23,503 bases of DNA from positions 1 to 23,503 of IMG/VR virus record IMGVR_UViG_3300045275_000010; one strand, 5' to 3'. Below the pieces are notes generated by a model. It was not told the DNA's origin. It saw only the letters and a list, made by a program, of their open reading frames with translations, and did not search any database. Position 1 is the first letter of the stretch. Every line of letters starts with the position of its first letter. Positions 1-7,839 of the stretch are shown piece by piece. The position numbers and the translations under genes are program-made. The DNA is from a virus.

Positions 1-3
1 CAT
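1..3 (-). CDS. Start codon of the next late gene, cut by the window edge
   Basis: An ATG on the minus strand occupies the last three bases of the window. It lies 17 bases after the stop of the preceding gene and is preceded by CGGAGTCTGAC, which puts a GGAG ribosome binding site about seven bases upstream. Spacing and orientation match the other junctions of the late operon, so another tail or ejection gene probably begins here. Only the start codon is visible and no product can be named. Confidence 0.4.
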
Positions 4-19
4 GTCAGACTCCGGTCGG

Positions 20-790
20 TTAGAGGCGGTTTATCGTGCCGACGTTGCCGAACTTCTCCTTCTGCGCTGCGGCGTACTCGCGGTTGTCCTTGGCGATCTT
101 GCCCTGGGCGTTGCCAGCCAAGGCATTGGCGCCAACATTGACCAGCGCCGCCGTCGTCCTGTCGCCGAGACCGTTGAGCAATCCGGTGAGTTTGCTACCG
201 CCGGTATTCAACCCGCTGCCTCCGGAAGGCTGTGAAGAAGACGCATCGGAAGATGGCGACGCCCCACCGAGCGACGTATCGGGAACGGACGTGCTCAGCG
301 ACGTGCTGGGCGGCGTCAGCAACAGCGACGTGCTGGGCGGCGTCAGCAACAGGCCGGACTCGCCGTTGGCGATGGCCGGAGCGAACTGTGCATTCGACGC
401 CGCGGCAGCCTCGGCAGAGGCAAACGGCGCCGCCGGTGCGGACGTCGGAAGCGTGGAAGTGCCGCCCATCAACTCCAGACCGGACATGACGCCATTTGAG
501 CCACTGGCCGGCAGCATGCCCTCGACGCCCGTCACGCTGCCGGTCGCCGCATCTACCGCGCCGGCCGTGCTCGCCGCCGTCTCGGCACCGCCGAGCGCGC
601 CGCTCAGGCCGCTACCGATCGCGCCGCCGAGGCCGCCGAGCAGCGCGCCCTTGAGCACGTCTCCGCCGGTCACGGCAGACGCAATGGCGCCGATCACGGC
701 CCCCGTCACGACGGCCTCGACCGTCACTGACCCGACGAAAGCCGCCACCGCCGCGGCGACAGGCCCCTCATATGTGTGCTTCACGCGCAT
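20..790 (-). CDS. Glycine/alanine-rich putative internal virion (DNA-ejection) protein
   Basis: This 256-residue protein has an Ala/Gly-rich hydrophobic segment at about residues 11-70, with GAVIGAIASAV and GGLGGAIGSGLSGALGG resembling glycine zippers. A Ser/Pro/Thr-rich middle follows, then a more ordered C-terminus from about residue 205 ending KFGNVGTINRL. Glycine-zipper membrane segments are common in small ejection proteins of short-tailed phages, and the gene closes the visible late operon beside another putative ejection protein; the role is inferred. Residues 147-164 are a perfect duplication of LLLTPPSTS, encoded by a 27-bp tandem repeat. The ATG start at 790 has AAGGAGCCAAGCG upstream and overlaps the end of the GNAT-like gene by 23 bases. 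Confidence 0.6.
   Translation of the reverse strand: MRVKHTYEGPVAAAVAAFVGSVTVEAVVTGAVIGAIASAVTGGDVLKGALLGGLGGAIGSGLSGALGGAETAASTAGAVDAATGSVTGVEGMLPASGSNGVMSGLELMGGTSTLPTSAPAAPFASAEAAAASNAQFAPAIANGESGLLLTPPSTSLLLTPPSTSLSTSVPDTSLGGASPSSDASSSQPSGGSGLNTGGSKLTGLLNGLGDRTTAALVNVGANALAGNAQGKIAKDNREYAAAQKEKFGNVGTINRL
298..351 (-). repeat. Perfect 27-bp tandem duplication inside a virion gene
   Basis: Two identical 27-base units occupy 298-324 and 325-351. They are in frame and duplicate nine residues, LLLTPPSTS, in the Ser/Pro-rich part of the putative ejection protein. The two copies do not differ at any base, so the duplication is either recent or kept uniform by slippage. Confidence 0.9.
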
Positions 791-1172
791 CGCTTGGCTC
801 CTTCACGTAAATGGTGTGTCCATCCGCCCCACGATAGGGCTTGAATCCCAGCCGATCGGCGAGCGCATGCGCCTCCCGGCGTTCGCATGCGATCACCGCA
901 TAGACCGGACACTGCGGCTTCCAGTCCGGATAGGCTTTCAGCATCGCCTTGGAAATCCAGCGTCCGTGCCACTCCGGTAGCACGCCGATGTGGATCAGCA
1001 CCTGCCCGGTTTCGACCTGGTGCAAGAGCACCATGCCGACGTAGCGGCCATCCCTGGAGATCGGCCAAAGCACGGCATCTCTGAAATCCGTCAGCCACTT
1101 GTCGCGCGGCCCCACAGGAAGCCCGGCCCCCCAGAAGATTCGGTAGGCGTCGAGCAGCGTTGCGGCGCGCAT
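768..1172 (-). CDS. GNAT-like acetyltransferase-fold phage protein
   Basis: The product is 134 residues if started at the ATG at 1172, which overlaps the stop of the upstream gene as TGATG. A longer reading would start at 1313, but it lies wholly over the upstream gene and is rejected. The sequence has a GNAT-like outline: a strand at YVGMVLLHQVETGQVLIHIGV, then a basic turn and helix at PEWHGRWISKAMLKAYPDW, then a strand at VYAVIACERREAHALADRLGFKPY, the usual C-terminal GNAT pattern of helix followed by LGF. Proteins of this fold are common in short-tailed phage late operons, where their substrates are unknown. The fold call is by eye and no acetyl-acceptor can be named. Confidence 0.55.
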   Translation of the reverse strand: MRAATLLDAYRIFWGAGLPVGPRDKWLTDFRDAVLWPISRDGRYVGMVLLHQVETGQVLIHIGVLPEWHGRWISKAMLKAYPDWKPQCPVYAVIACERREAHALADRLGFKPYRGADGHTIYVKEPSDAREAHI

Positions 1173-2728
1173 CAGTCGCCAGTTACAGGACCAGACAGCA
1201 GCAGGCCGGGTTCGTCTTTTTCTCCGGTCAGCAAGCCGGTGTCGGCCTTCGGCGTCGCGCCGATCGACGTAGCGCCGGTGGTGCCGAGAATTTCTGGGAG
1301 CATGACCTTCCATTCGTTCTGCCAGCCGACCATGTTGTCGAAAGCGTCGTTGGTCAGGTCGATCTGGTTCTGCAGCGAAACCTCGTACTGCCCGATCGCG
1401 GCGGTCTTCTGCTCCGCCGTCATGTTGGCGTTGTTCTGGATGTTCGTGATGGCGTTGCTGTAGTTCGCCGTGATGTTGTTGATCGCCTCGCGGTAATTCT
1501 GCTGCAGCAGGTTGGCGTTTTCCCTGTCGATGCGACCGTTCGCGACGTCCTGATCGATCTGCGTCTGGTACGCCTTGAGCTCGGCATTCACGCGCGCGCT
1601 CTGCAGGCTGTACTGCTGCTGCTGATAGGTAGAGGCAAACTGGTTGTTGGCGTCGACGTTCGCCCGGCGGTTGTTGTAATACTTCTCGGCATCCGGGCCG
1701 GCGATCTCGATGGCCTTCGATGTCGCCGCCTCGATGGCGGCCTGCTGCGCCATGCTCGAATTCAACAGGCCGCGGCGCGCGAATGCCGCCAGCGCGCGGT
1801 CTGCCGCCTGGCGCACCACGGCGTTGGTGTAGTTACCGCTGGCATCCGTTCCAAGCAGGTTCTGGATGCGGCCCTCGATGGTCTCGCTGCCGGCGTCGAC
1901 CCGGCTGGTCAGATCCGGCTGGTACTCGGCGCCGGCCGGCGTGGTGCCGGGGACGATGTTCGGCGGTTTCGGATTAACCCGTTCGAGATACGGCGCGTAC
2001 AGTTCCTGGAACTGCCCCTCGGCCAGGCCGAGGGATGCGACCATGGCATCCCAGGCGGACCGCTCTTCCTGCGGCGTCTTGTAGGTCGTGCCGGTGTAGG
2101 CGTTGTAGGCGTCGCGGGTTTTCGTCAGGCTGGGGGCGTAGGCGTTGTCGCTGTAGAGCGTGCTCTGCATCCAGTCGTCGAACGACTGCGCGCCGGCGGT
2201 GCCCCTGATGTTCGTGTCGTAGTAATTCCGGTAGCTGTCGTACATGTCGAGCCCGCTTGTCTGCGAGCCGGCCAGCGAGTTGAGCGTACCGACTTCCGTC
2301 TTCGGCGGCGACAGCAGCAGGCCGGAATCCGGGCTGGCCGAGTACGGCAGCGAGGAATTCGGGTTGTCCGACGTCGCCGAAGTCGTTCCGGCGTTGTTCA
2401 GGATCTGCAGCGCATGATCGGCATTCATCAGCGATGATGGATGGCTTCCAGACGAAGACGATGATCCAGGGGAACCGGAGGACGACGAACTGGTATAGCC
2501 AGCCGCCGCGTTCTGAGCCGCCTTGCCGGCGCTCGCCGTGTTGGTCATGGTGCCAGTCACGGAACCAGTAGGAATCGGCCCGGTGCCCAGCCCTTGGGTT
2601 GTCGACGTGGTGCTACCGACCGAGGCGCTGGAGTCTGTTCTGACGCCAGAAACCGGGCCGCCGTCGAGCGTGTTGGACGCCTTCGCGCCGCCGGGCGCAT
2701 ACGGGTTTTTAATCGTGACTGTCGTCAT
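1172..2728 (-). CDS. Large helical putative internal virion (ejection) protein
   Basis: The ATG at 2728 is preceded by CTGGAGCCAAAC, a clear ribosome binding site, and gives 518 residues. An extension to 2863 would add 45 Arg/Cys-rich residues with no coding character. The first 130 residues are Ser/Thr/Gly-rich with a poly-Ser tract near 80-93. From about residue 145 the protein becomes mixed and then strongly helical: about residues 300-490 are rich in Ala, Asn, Gln and Glu (for example QQNYREAINNITANYSNAI) and look like long helices or coiled coil. It carries GLLLSPPKT at 136-144 and GLLLSGPVTGD at its C-terminus, related to the repeat in the glycine-rich protein two genes on. Late position, size and helical composition suggest an internal or ejection protein. 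This is inference. Confidence 0.55.
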   Translation of the reverse strand: MTTVTIKNPYAPGGAKASNTLDGGPVSGVRTDSSASVGSTTSTTQGLGTGPIPTGSVTGTMTNTASAGKAAQNAAAGYTSSSSSGSPGSSSSSGSHPSSLMNADHALQILNNAGTTSATSDNPNSSLPYSASPDSGLLLSPPKTEVGTLNSLAGSQTSGLDMYDSYRNYYDTNIRGTAGAQSFDDWMQSTLYSDNAYAPSLTKTRDAYNAYTGTTYKTPQEERSAWDAMVASLGLAEGQFQELYAPYLERVNPKPPNIVPGTTPAGAEYQPDLTSRVDAGSETIEGRIQNLLGTDASGNYTNAVVRQAADRALAAFARRGLLNSSMAQQAAIEAATSKAIEIAGPDAEKYYNNRRANVDANNQFASTYQQQQYSLQSARVNAELKAYQTQIDQDVANGRIDRENANLLQQNYREAINNITANYSNAITNIQNNANMTAEQKTAAIGQYEVSLQNQIDLTNDAFDNMVGWQNEWKVMLPEILGTTGATSIGATPKADTGLLTGEKDEPGLLLSGPVTGD

Positions 2729-2744
2729 GTTTGGCTCCAGAAAT

Positions 2745-2770
2745 AAAAAAACCGCGCAGCAGCAGCAGCG
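2745..2770 (-). terminator. Possible weak intrinsic terminator before the putative ejection genes
   Basis: On the minus strand a short CCGC/GCGG stem with a TGC-repeat loop is followed directly by seven T (complement of 2745-2751). It lies in the 64-base gap between the chaperone-like gene and the large helical gene. The stem is only four base pairs, so this call is weaker than the other terminators in the window. Confidence 0.35.
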
Positions 2771-2792
2771 GCGATGCGCATGGCGATTGGTT

Positions 2793-3359
2793 TCACGCCG
2801 GCCACCCAGCCTCGATGTCGATGGCCGCCAGTTCGGCAACGGTGGTCGCGGCGCGCGCCGCATCTTGCAGCGCGCCGCAGCGACCGGCGATGGCGGCTTC
2901 CAGTGCCGAGAGCATCGCTGACTTGTTAATCACCTTTGCGACAAGATCAGCAAGCGTCACGCCGCGCGCCTGGGCCTCAAGAGCGAGATTCGGCGCGTCG
3001 GCGGCGTTCGCGCTGGCCTGGTACGCCAGACCCTCGGCGCGCTTGATCGGCCAGCTCGCCATCTCGGCGGCGCTGATGTTGGCGACGACTGCATCGCGTA
3101 CCGTCTTGGCCTTGCGGTCGGCGGCGGCGATGACCTCGGCCTGCTTGACCGCGAGCGGGATCGCCTCGACGACGTACTCGACCGCATCGCCCGTCACCGG
3201 CTCGACGGCGCGCGGCGGACGCTGCGTGGCGGAATCCCATGTCGGCATGTCGTCGTCGACCCAGCGCAAGCCCTTCTCGGGCGCGAGCTGCGGGGCTGAT
3301 CCGTCGAAAGACTGGCGGCGGACGATCAAACCGGTGGCATCAATGAGAGCGTAGTTCAT
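2793..3359 (-). CDS. Putative tail fibre assembly chaperone-like protein
   Basis: This 188-residue protein begins MNYALIDATGLIVRRQSFDG. That opening (current value of a field, then 'W' and 'D' motifs such as GLRWVDDDMPTW) is typical of tail-fibre assembly and DUF4376-like proteins encoded just after phage fibre genes. A helical Ala/Glu-rich centre follows (VKQAEVIAAADRKAKTVRD) and a C-terminal helical repeat (LEAAIAGRCGALQDAARAA). The gene sits directly after the fibre and LamG genes, where fibre chaperones normally lie. GAGGAATGACAA precedes the ATG at 3359, and it starts ten bases after the upstream stop. The role is inferred from position and sequence style. Confidence 0.55.
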   Translation of the reverse strand: MNYALIDATGLIVRRQSFDGSAPQLAPEKGLRWVDDDMPTWDSATQRPPRAVEPVTGDAVEYVVEAIPLAVKQAEVIAAADRKAKTVRDAVVANISAAEMASWPIKRAEGLAYQASANAADAPNLALEAQARGVTLADLVAKVINKSAMLSALEAAIAGRCGALQDAARAATTVAELAAIDIEAGWPA

Positions 3360-3369
3360 TTGTCATTCC

Positions 3370-4068
3370 TCATAGTTCAAATGGCGCGGAGGGCGGGGTG
3401 AAGTTGGCCGTGTAGCGCGCAACACCTTTGGTCAGGCGGACTTCGTCCATGTAGCCTTTGAGCTGGTCGGCAACCGTGGAACTGGTTTTTTCTGCGCAGA
3501 GAATCAACGTCGTCAGCACGAATTCGGCCGTGTTAGACCACTCTGCAACCTTTGACCCATCGACGAACATTCGGCATGTGCTGCCGGAGCGCGTGAACGC
3601 ATAGTGCTGCCAGGCGGTGGCGACGATCCCAGCCGACGCCGGCGTCATCGAAAACTGTTGCCCGCCATTGACCGCGTACATCTGAAAGAAGCCGCCGTTA
3701 TCAATGCGCACGAGCAGCCCGCCAGACCATGGGCCGATCATGACATGACCATTACCAGTTCCAATATCAGAGTGGTACGCACACCACTCCAAAGTGAAGT
3801 TACCAGTCAAACTCCCATCGGTGCCTAGTGCCACTGACAGGTAGTATCCTGTCGTCGTCGCCGGGTTGTACGCGCTCGCCGTCCCGAACTTCTTCTGCCC
3901 CGTCTTGGTAACGATTCCGCTCCGCGTTACTGTGTGGCCTTTTTCGTCAGTGAACGTAGCGCCATCGTCTGAGCCGTCCATATGCATGAGCAGGACGACA
4001 TTCGCGGCGTATGGATCAGTCGCACCAGCGCATACCCCGAATCCACTTAGCTGATTGACGTTAAGCAT
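3370..4068 (-). CDS. LamG/concanavalin A-like lectin-domain protein, likely receptor-binding
   Basis: From the ATG at 4068 the protein has 232 residues. After a short lead (MLNVNQLSGFGVCAG) almost the whole length is one LamG-like (laminin G_3) jelly-roll domain. Signature pieces are VVLLMHMDGSDDG near the start, the FTLEWCAYHSD strand, WQHYAFTRSGSTCRMFVDG, and the closing GYMDEVRLTKGVARYT with FTPPSAPF. Such domains bind sugars or proteins and are widespread in phage tail-tip and fibre proteins. The gene overlaps the fibre gene by eight bases, so the two are probably translated together and may form one adsorption device. An alternative ATG lies 12 bases upstream; neither has a strong ribosome binding site, as expected for a coupled start. 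Confidence 0.75.
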   Translation of the reverse strand: MLNVNQLSGFGVCAGATDPYAANVVLLMHMDGSDDGATFTDEKGHTVTRSGIVTKTGQKKFGTASAYNPATTTGYYLSVALGTDGSLTGNFTLEWCAYHSDIGTGNGHVMIGPWSGGLLVRIDNGGFFQMYAVNGGQQFSMTPASAGIVATAWQHYAFTRSGSTCRMFVDGSKVAEWSNTAEFVLTTLILCAEKTSSTVADQLKGYMDEVRLTKGVARYTANFTPPSAPFEL

Positions 4069-5473
4069 CGTTCGCCGCATCCGTCGTGTAGATGACCACC
4101 ACGCCATGCAGGCGCGCGTCGCCGGCCAGCGTGTCGCTGCCGTTGACGGCATCCCGATAGACCTGGAAAACCACCCAATCTCCAGCGGCCGGAGTGCCGG
4201 CGATGGTGATGGCGCTCGTCTCGGCGGTCTGCATCAGATCGCCCTGCGCGGTTTGCGCATCGGTGACGGTCTGCGCCGTGCCGAATGCGGCGTCGAGTGC
4301 ATCGTCGTCGGAGAGCGCGACGGCTTGCAGCCCCCACACCACGGCGTTGGTGCCGCTGATCGCCGATGACCAGAGTAAATAGGCGGTGACGGCGCTCTCG
4401 TTCCAGCCCTTCGGCATGCGGATGGCGAACTGCGCGTACTCGGCTGCCGCCGCGTCGAAGTCGAGCGTCTGCAGCATCACCTTGTTGGTGGTCGTCTCGA
4501 CGGTGCCGGATGCCGCGCCACTGGTGGTGCGCGCCTTCATGGCGCCGGCCGGAATCCAGATGGTTTGCTTGCCGCGCTGCGCAAGCGAAGACGCCGTCAA
4601 GTCCTCATCGACCGTCAGCGTCTTCGGCGTCGTTCCGCCGGTCGCCGTGAATCCGGTCGTCTGCGGCGTGATGCCCGTGCCTGTGTTTCCGGTGCGCGCA
4701 AAGCTCACAAACGCCAGCGTTGCGTTACTGAATGCGCCGCTGCCGGCAACGTAGGAAACCGCCAGCTCTGTCCAGCCGGCGTTGTCAGTCAGGCCGGACA
4801 CGGCGAACACTGCGAAGCTCGCGCCCTGGCGAATCGTCAGCATGCCCTTGTTGGCGCTGGTCGAGTCATCCCATGTGGCAACGAACGCCGACACGTCCTG
4901 GCTGGCGCTGTTGAGGTCATCCAAGGCAATCGCCGTGACGCTCGCAAGCGTGGCATTGTTAAAGCGCATGGCCCCACTGCCGGGGTCGGCCATCGTGGTT
5001 GTGGCGCTGAAGTTCCAGCCAATGAGCTGCGACGCCACCGCCGTAACATCGGAGGCGACGCCCGCCACCGCCGTAATGTTCGCGTTGTTGCCCGCCACCG
5101 CCGTGACGTTTGCATTGTTGCCCGCCACTGCCGTGATGTTTGCGTTATTCCCCGCCACCGTAGTAATGTTGCTGGCATTGCTGGCGACCGCCGCAACATC
5201 GGCCGCAATGCCGCTGACGGTTGCCACGTCGGCAATCGTATATGGCGTTTCCGGCGCTCCTGTTGTGGCGTTGAATGTCAGCACCTTTCCCTTGCGCGCC
5301 GACGCGGCCGGGATTGCTGAATTTGACTCTCCGTCCGGGCCTTTGATCGCCGCATCTGTTTTCGTCTCGACACCAGAAAAGCCGGCTGCAACCTCGTCGA
5401 AAACCGCGTTCGCGTCCTCGGCGCGCACGGTATCGAAGCGGATGAACCTGCTAAGGTGGGTAAAAAAGCTCAT
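4061..5473 (-). CDS. Tail fibre protein with ten-residue AVAGNNAN(I/V)T repeats
   Basis: The protein has 470 residues. The N-terminus (MSFFTHLSRFIRF, then DANAVFDEVAAGF) looks like a short virion-attachment segment. Residues about 83-148 are a run of ten-residue repeats related to VAGNNANITA, a pattern seen in trimeric phage fibre shafts. The remaining 320 residues are beta-rich with many Thr, Ser and Ala and two similar subregions ending in value-like strands (GDWVVFQVYRDAVNGSD), compatible with a fibre body or head domain. The ATG at 5473 overlaps the stop of the large tail gene as ATGA. Fibre function is inferred from repeat style and its place between the tail nozzle-like gene and the LamG gene. 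Confidence 0.7.
   Translation of the reverse strand: MSFFTHLSRFIRFDTVRAEDANAVFDEVAAGFSGVETKTDAAIKGPDGESNSAIPAASARKGKVLTFNATTGAPETPYTIADVATVSGIAADVAAVASNASNITTVAGNNANITAVAGNNANVTAVAGNNANITAVAGVASDVTAVASQLIGWNFSATTTMADPGSGAMRFNNATLASVTAIALDDLNSASQDVSAFVATWDDSTSANKGMLTIRQGASFAVFAVSGLTDNAGWTELAVSYVAGSGAFSNATLAFVSFARTGNTGTGITPQTTGFTATGGTTPKTLTVDEDLTASSLAQRGKQTIWIPAGAMKARTTSGAASGTVETTTNKVMLQTLDFDAAAAEYAQFAIRMPKGWNESAVTAYLLWSSAISGTNAVVWGLQAVALSDDDALDAAFGTAQTVTDAQTAQGDLMQTAETSAITIAGTPAAGDWVVFQVYRDAVNGSDTLAGDARLHGVVVIYTTDAANDA
5030..5227 (-). repeat. 30-bp repeats encoding the fibre shaft
   Basis: Roughly six imperfect 30-base units encode decapeptides of the form VAGNNANITA or VASNASNITT. Copies differ mainly at silent positions in the centre of the array (NNANI, NNANV, NNANI), which points to an old in-frame expansion under protein-level constraint. 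Confidence 0.85.
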
Positions 5474-7839
5474 CTGCGCATCCCTCGCATCGAGTATTGA
5501 ATAAGAAGCCCTTGGAGCGTGAATGGATCGTCGAACCCGCTTTCGTGCAGGATGATGACGCCCATGTTCTTGCCGACGCCGTCGATGTTTTCCTCGACGC
5601 TAGAATGCGCCGGCGCCGACCAGCGCACGGTGTTCCATGCGGATTCGTTGAAGATGCCGCCTGCGCCGATCACGGTTTTGTCGAAGACGATCGAGGCCGG
5701 GTAGTCGCCGTCCGCGTAGTCGAACAGCAGTCGGAACTGAAAAACGATATCGTTGTCCGCCTCGATCTCGAACGCGATCTTGCGGAACCGCTTGTTGATC
5801 GCCGGGCTCTTGAAGGCGTTGAACGGCAGCGCGACAGCGGAAAGAATCTCGCCGCCGTCAAAACTCGTCCCGGAGTCCTCCTGCATCACCCAGCCGTCCG
5901 TCGTGCCGAACATATGCACGTCGGTCCCGTTGGCATCCTTGCCGGTGAAGAAGCAGTACGGAATATGATCGTAGGCAAACCTCGAGAACTCGACGACGCC
6001 CTCGTTTGCATCAGTCCTCGGCCGCGTCCAGCACGCCGTGATCCCGGTTCCGTCGTCGAAGTAGATGCGGTACTGGTTCTTGCCGTTGATGAGGCGACAG
6101 GCGACGATGTTGTCCAGCCTTGGATCGAGGATGCGCTTGACAGACTCCGAGACGATGGCCGGCTCGAAGCCGCCGTAGCGCTGCGACGTCGATAGCGTCT
6201 CCACGCCCTTGTCGGACACGTAGATCACCGTCGCCACGGAATCTGCCACCGTGAAGCGCTTGGCGCCGACAGACTGGCTAAAGTCGGTTCGCTCCCAGTC
6301 CGTGATGCCGGTTCCCGTCAGCAGCTGAATCGTGCGATTCCCGAAGATCGCCAACTGTCCGCCAACCATGCTCTGCAGGTTCGTGATCTCGTCTCCGGTG
6401 GCGATCAGGCTTGCCGTCGACGTGTGGGTCAGCGGGTCGCCTTGGTTCGAGTGCTGCAGTTGTCCGTCCGGATAGACGAGGAACAGATGCAACTTGAAGG
6501 CGGAAACCTCGTAGGGCAAGTCGCTGAAGTCGGCTAGGCCGATCTCCCAGTCATAGACGGTTCCGCTGCCAGTCGTAGCCGTGACGTTGAGTGTCAGCGC
6601 GCTACCGGAATACGCCGTCACCGTTCCGGTCATCGTCTTGCCCATGTCGCTCGAACTGCGCGCAACCAGCGCGGTGCCGATCGTCCAGTCGCGCGCCGCT
6701 TCGAGAACCGCAAACGACTTGCTGCCTGTGCCGATGGCAAGCGATGTGCCAGAGCATGCCGTCGATCCCCAAATCTGCCCTGACGGGATATGGCTGAAGC
6801 GCCAATCGGTACGGGCCGTCGCTCCGCTGGCCGTTGCGACACTCATTTCCAGCGTGTCGGTGACATCGTCGTAGCTGACGACGGTTCCGCTCATGTAGTC
6901 GCCGATGTTGGCCGCCGACCAGGCATAACACGGCGTGCCCGGAATGAAGTCGCGGCCGTTCTCGGTGATCGTGAAGGTCTTCGAACCCGTGGCAGGCGTC
7001 ATGCTGGTGGCGCTCGACGCGATCACCGTTGCCCCGATAGGTAGGTAGCGCACGCCATCCAGCTTGAAGGGACGATTCGTTCCGCTGACGCCATACAGCG
7101 ACAAATCACTGCTGGCACCTTCGTAATTCGACTCGATGATGCGATAGGTTCCGCCGGCGGCAAGGCCGGTCCTGAAGCTCACCCATCCGGAAGCCGTGGC
7201 TTTCCAGATCGTCGCCGACGTGCCGGCGACGACATCGCGGATTGCATACGTAATTCCATTGAGGATCGCGACGCCGCGCACCGGGCCGGACCCGGGAGGC
7301 TTGCCGATCTTGGCGCGCTGCGACTCCCTGGCCAGCGCAAGGTTCAGCGCGTAGTCGGCGTCACCAATGGTGCCGATAACCGCATCATCCGCGGCCGTCG
7401 CATGCGTCACGCCGCCGACCTGCAGGGCGTCGTTGTTTGAAAACGTTCCGGTGACGTTCATCAGCACCAGATCGCCGACGGCGTTTGACCCGGCCCAGGT
7501 TCCGCTGCTGACCGTCACCCAGACAACCTCGCCGCTGGCGGTTGGGCCGGTCACGATATCTCCGATGCTGATGGCGATGCTTCCAGCGTCGAAAGCCAGC
7601 GTCTGGTAGGCCACGGATGACGGATAGGTCCGGCCGTCGTAGCGCTCGTAGCCGTCGACGCGCCGGTAGCCGTCTCGGCCATAGACGATCTCGAAGTTCT
7701 GGCAACGCAACATCCTGCCGGGCTTGATGTTGAGCGGACTCGAATTCGTGTCGATGCCGCCGCTCAGCGGGACATAGACGAACGACTGATCGATCTTCCC
7801 GGCGGGAACATGCGGACGCTTCGCCGGAACGGCTCTCAT
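5470..7839 (-). CDS. Large tail protein, nozzle-like (T7 gp12-like position)
   Basis: At 789 residues this is the longest protein of the window. It begins with a basic stretch and then FVYVPLSGGIDTNSSPLNI, followed by a GR..RCQNFEIVYGRDGYRRVDGYER motif. A 'GG(I/V).....P.....G....NFE....G...R.GYER' opening is typical of large beta-rich tail nozzle or stopper proteins in short-tailed phages. The rest is almost entirely beta-strand-like with repeated Ala/Thr/Gly strands (for example SATSMTPATGSKTFTI and GSKSFAVLEAARDWTIGTALV), suggesting repeated beta domains. It is coupled (ATGA) to the adaptor gene upstream, the same pair order as T7 gp11-gp12. The assignment is structural analogy, not recognised identity. 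Confidence 0.6.
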   Translation of the reverse strand: MRAVPAKRPHVPAGKIDQSFVYVPLSGGIDTNSSPLNIKPGRMLRCQNFEIVYGRDGYRRVDGYERYDGRTYPSSVAYQTLAFDAGSIAISIGDIVTGPTASGEVVWVTVSSGTWAGSNAVGDLVLMNVTGTFSNNDALQVGGVTHATAADDAVIGTIGDADYALNLALARESQRAKIGKPPGSGPVRGVAILNGITYAIRDVVAGTSATIWKATASGWVSFRTGLAAGGTYRIIESNYEGASSDLSLYGVSGTNRPFKLDGVRYLPIGATVIASSATSMTPATGSKTFTITENGRDFIPGTPCYAWSAANIGDYMSGTVVSYDDVTDTLEMSVATASGATARTDWRFSHIPSGQIWGSTACSGTSLAIGTGSKSFAVLEAARDWTIGTALVARSSSDMGKTMTGTVTAYSGSALTLNVTATTGSGTVYDWEIGLADFSDLPYEVSAFKLHLFLVYPDGQLQHSNQGDPLTHTSTASLIATGDEITNLQSMVGGQLAIFGNRTIQLLTGTGITDWERTDFSQSVGAKRFTVADSVATVIYVSDKGVETLSTSQRYGGFEPAIVSESVKRILDPRLDNIVACRLINGKNQYRIYFDDGTGITACWTRPRTDANEGVVEFSRFAYDHIPYCFFTGKDANGTDVHMFGTTDGWVMQEDSGTSFDGGEILSAVALPFNAFKSPAINKRFRKIAFEIEADNDIVFQFRLLFDYADGDYPASIVFDKTVIGAGGIFNESAWNTVRWSAPAHSSVEENIDGVGKNMGVIILHESGFDDPFTLQGLLIQYSMRGMRR

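Noticed and set aside
36-980. Plus-strand frame of 314 codons over the glycine-rich gene
   Set aside because: Pro/Ala/Ser-rich translation is the complement of the Gly/Ala/Ser-rich gene on the other strand; the minus frame has the ribosome binding site and the operon context.
1160-2437. Plus-strand frame of 425 codons opposite the large helical protein
   Set aside because: Same mirror effect; the composition is very rich in Arg, Val and Gly and there is no start signal or recognisable motif.
5030-5227. Possible CRISPR-like or regulatory repeat array
   Set aside because: Units are contiguous 30-bp in-frame repeats without spacers and differ at silent positions, so they are protein-coding fibre repeats.
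3370-5473. Diversity-generating retroelement variable region, as in BPP-1
   Set aside because: No reverse transcriptase, template repeat or C-type lectin tropism gene is visible. The Asn codons in the fibre belong to regular repeats, not to an adenine-variable target.
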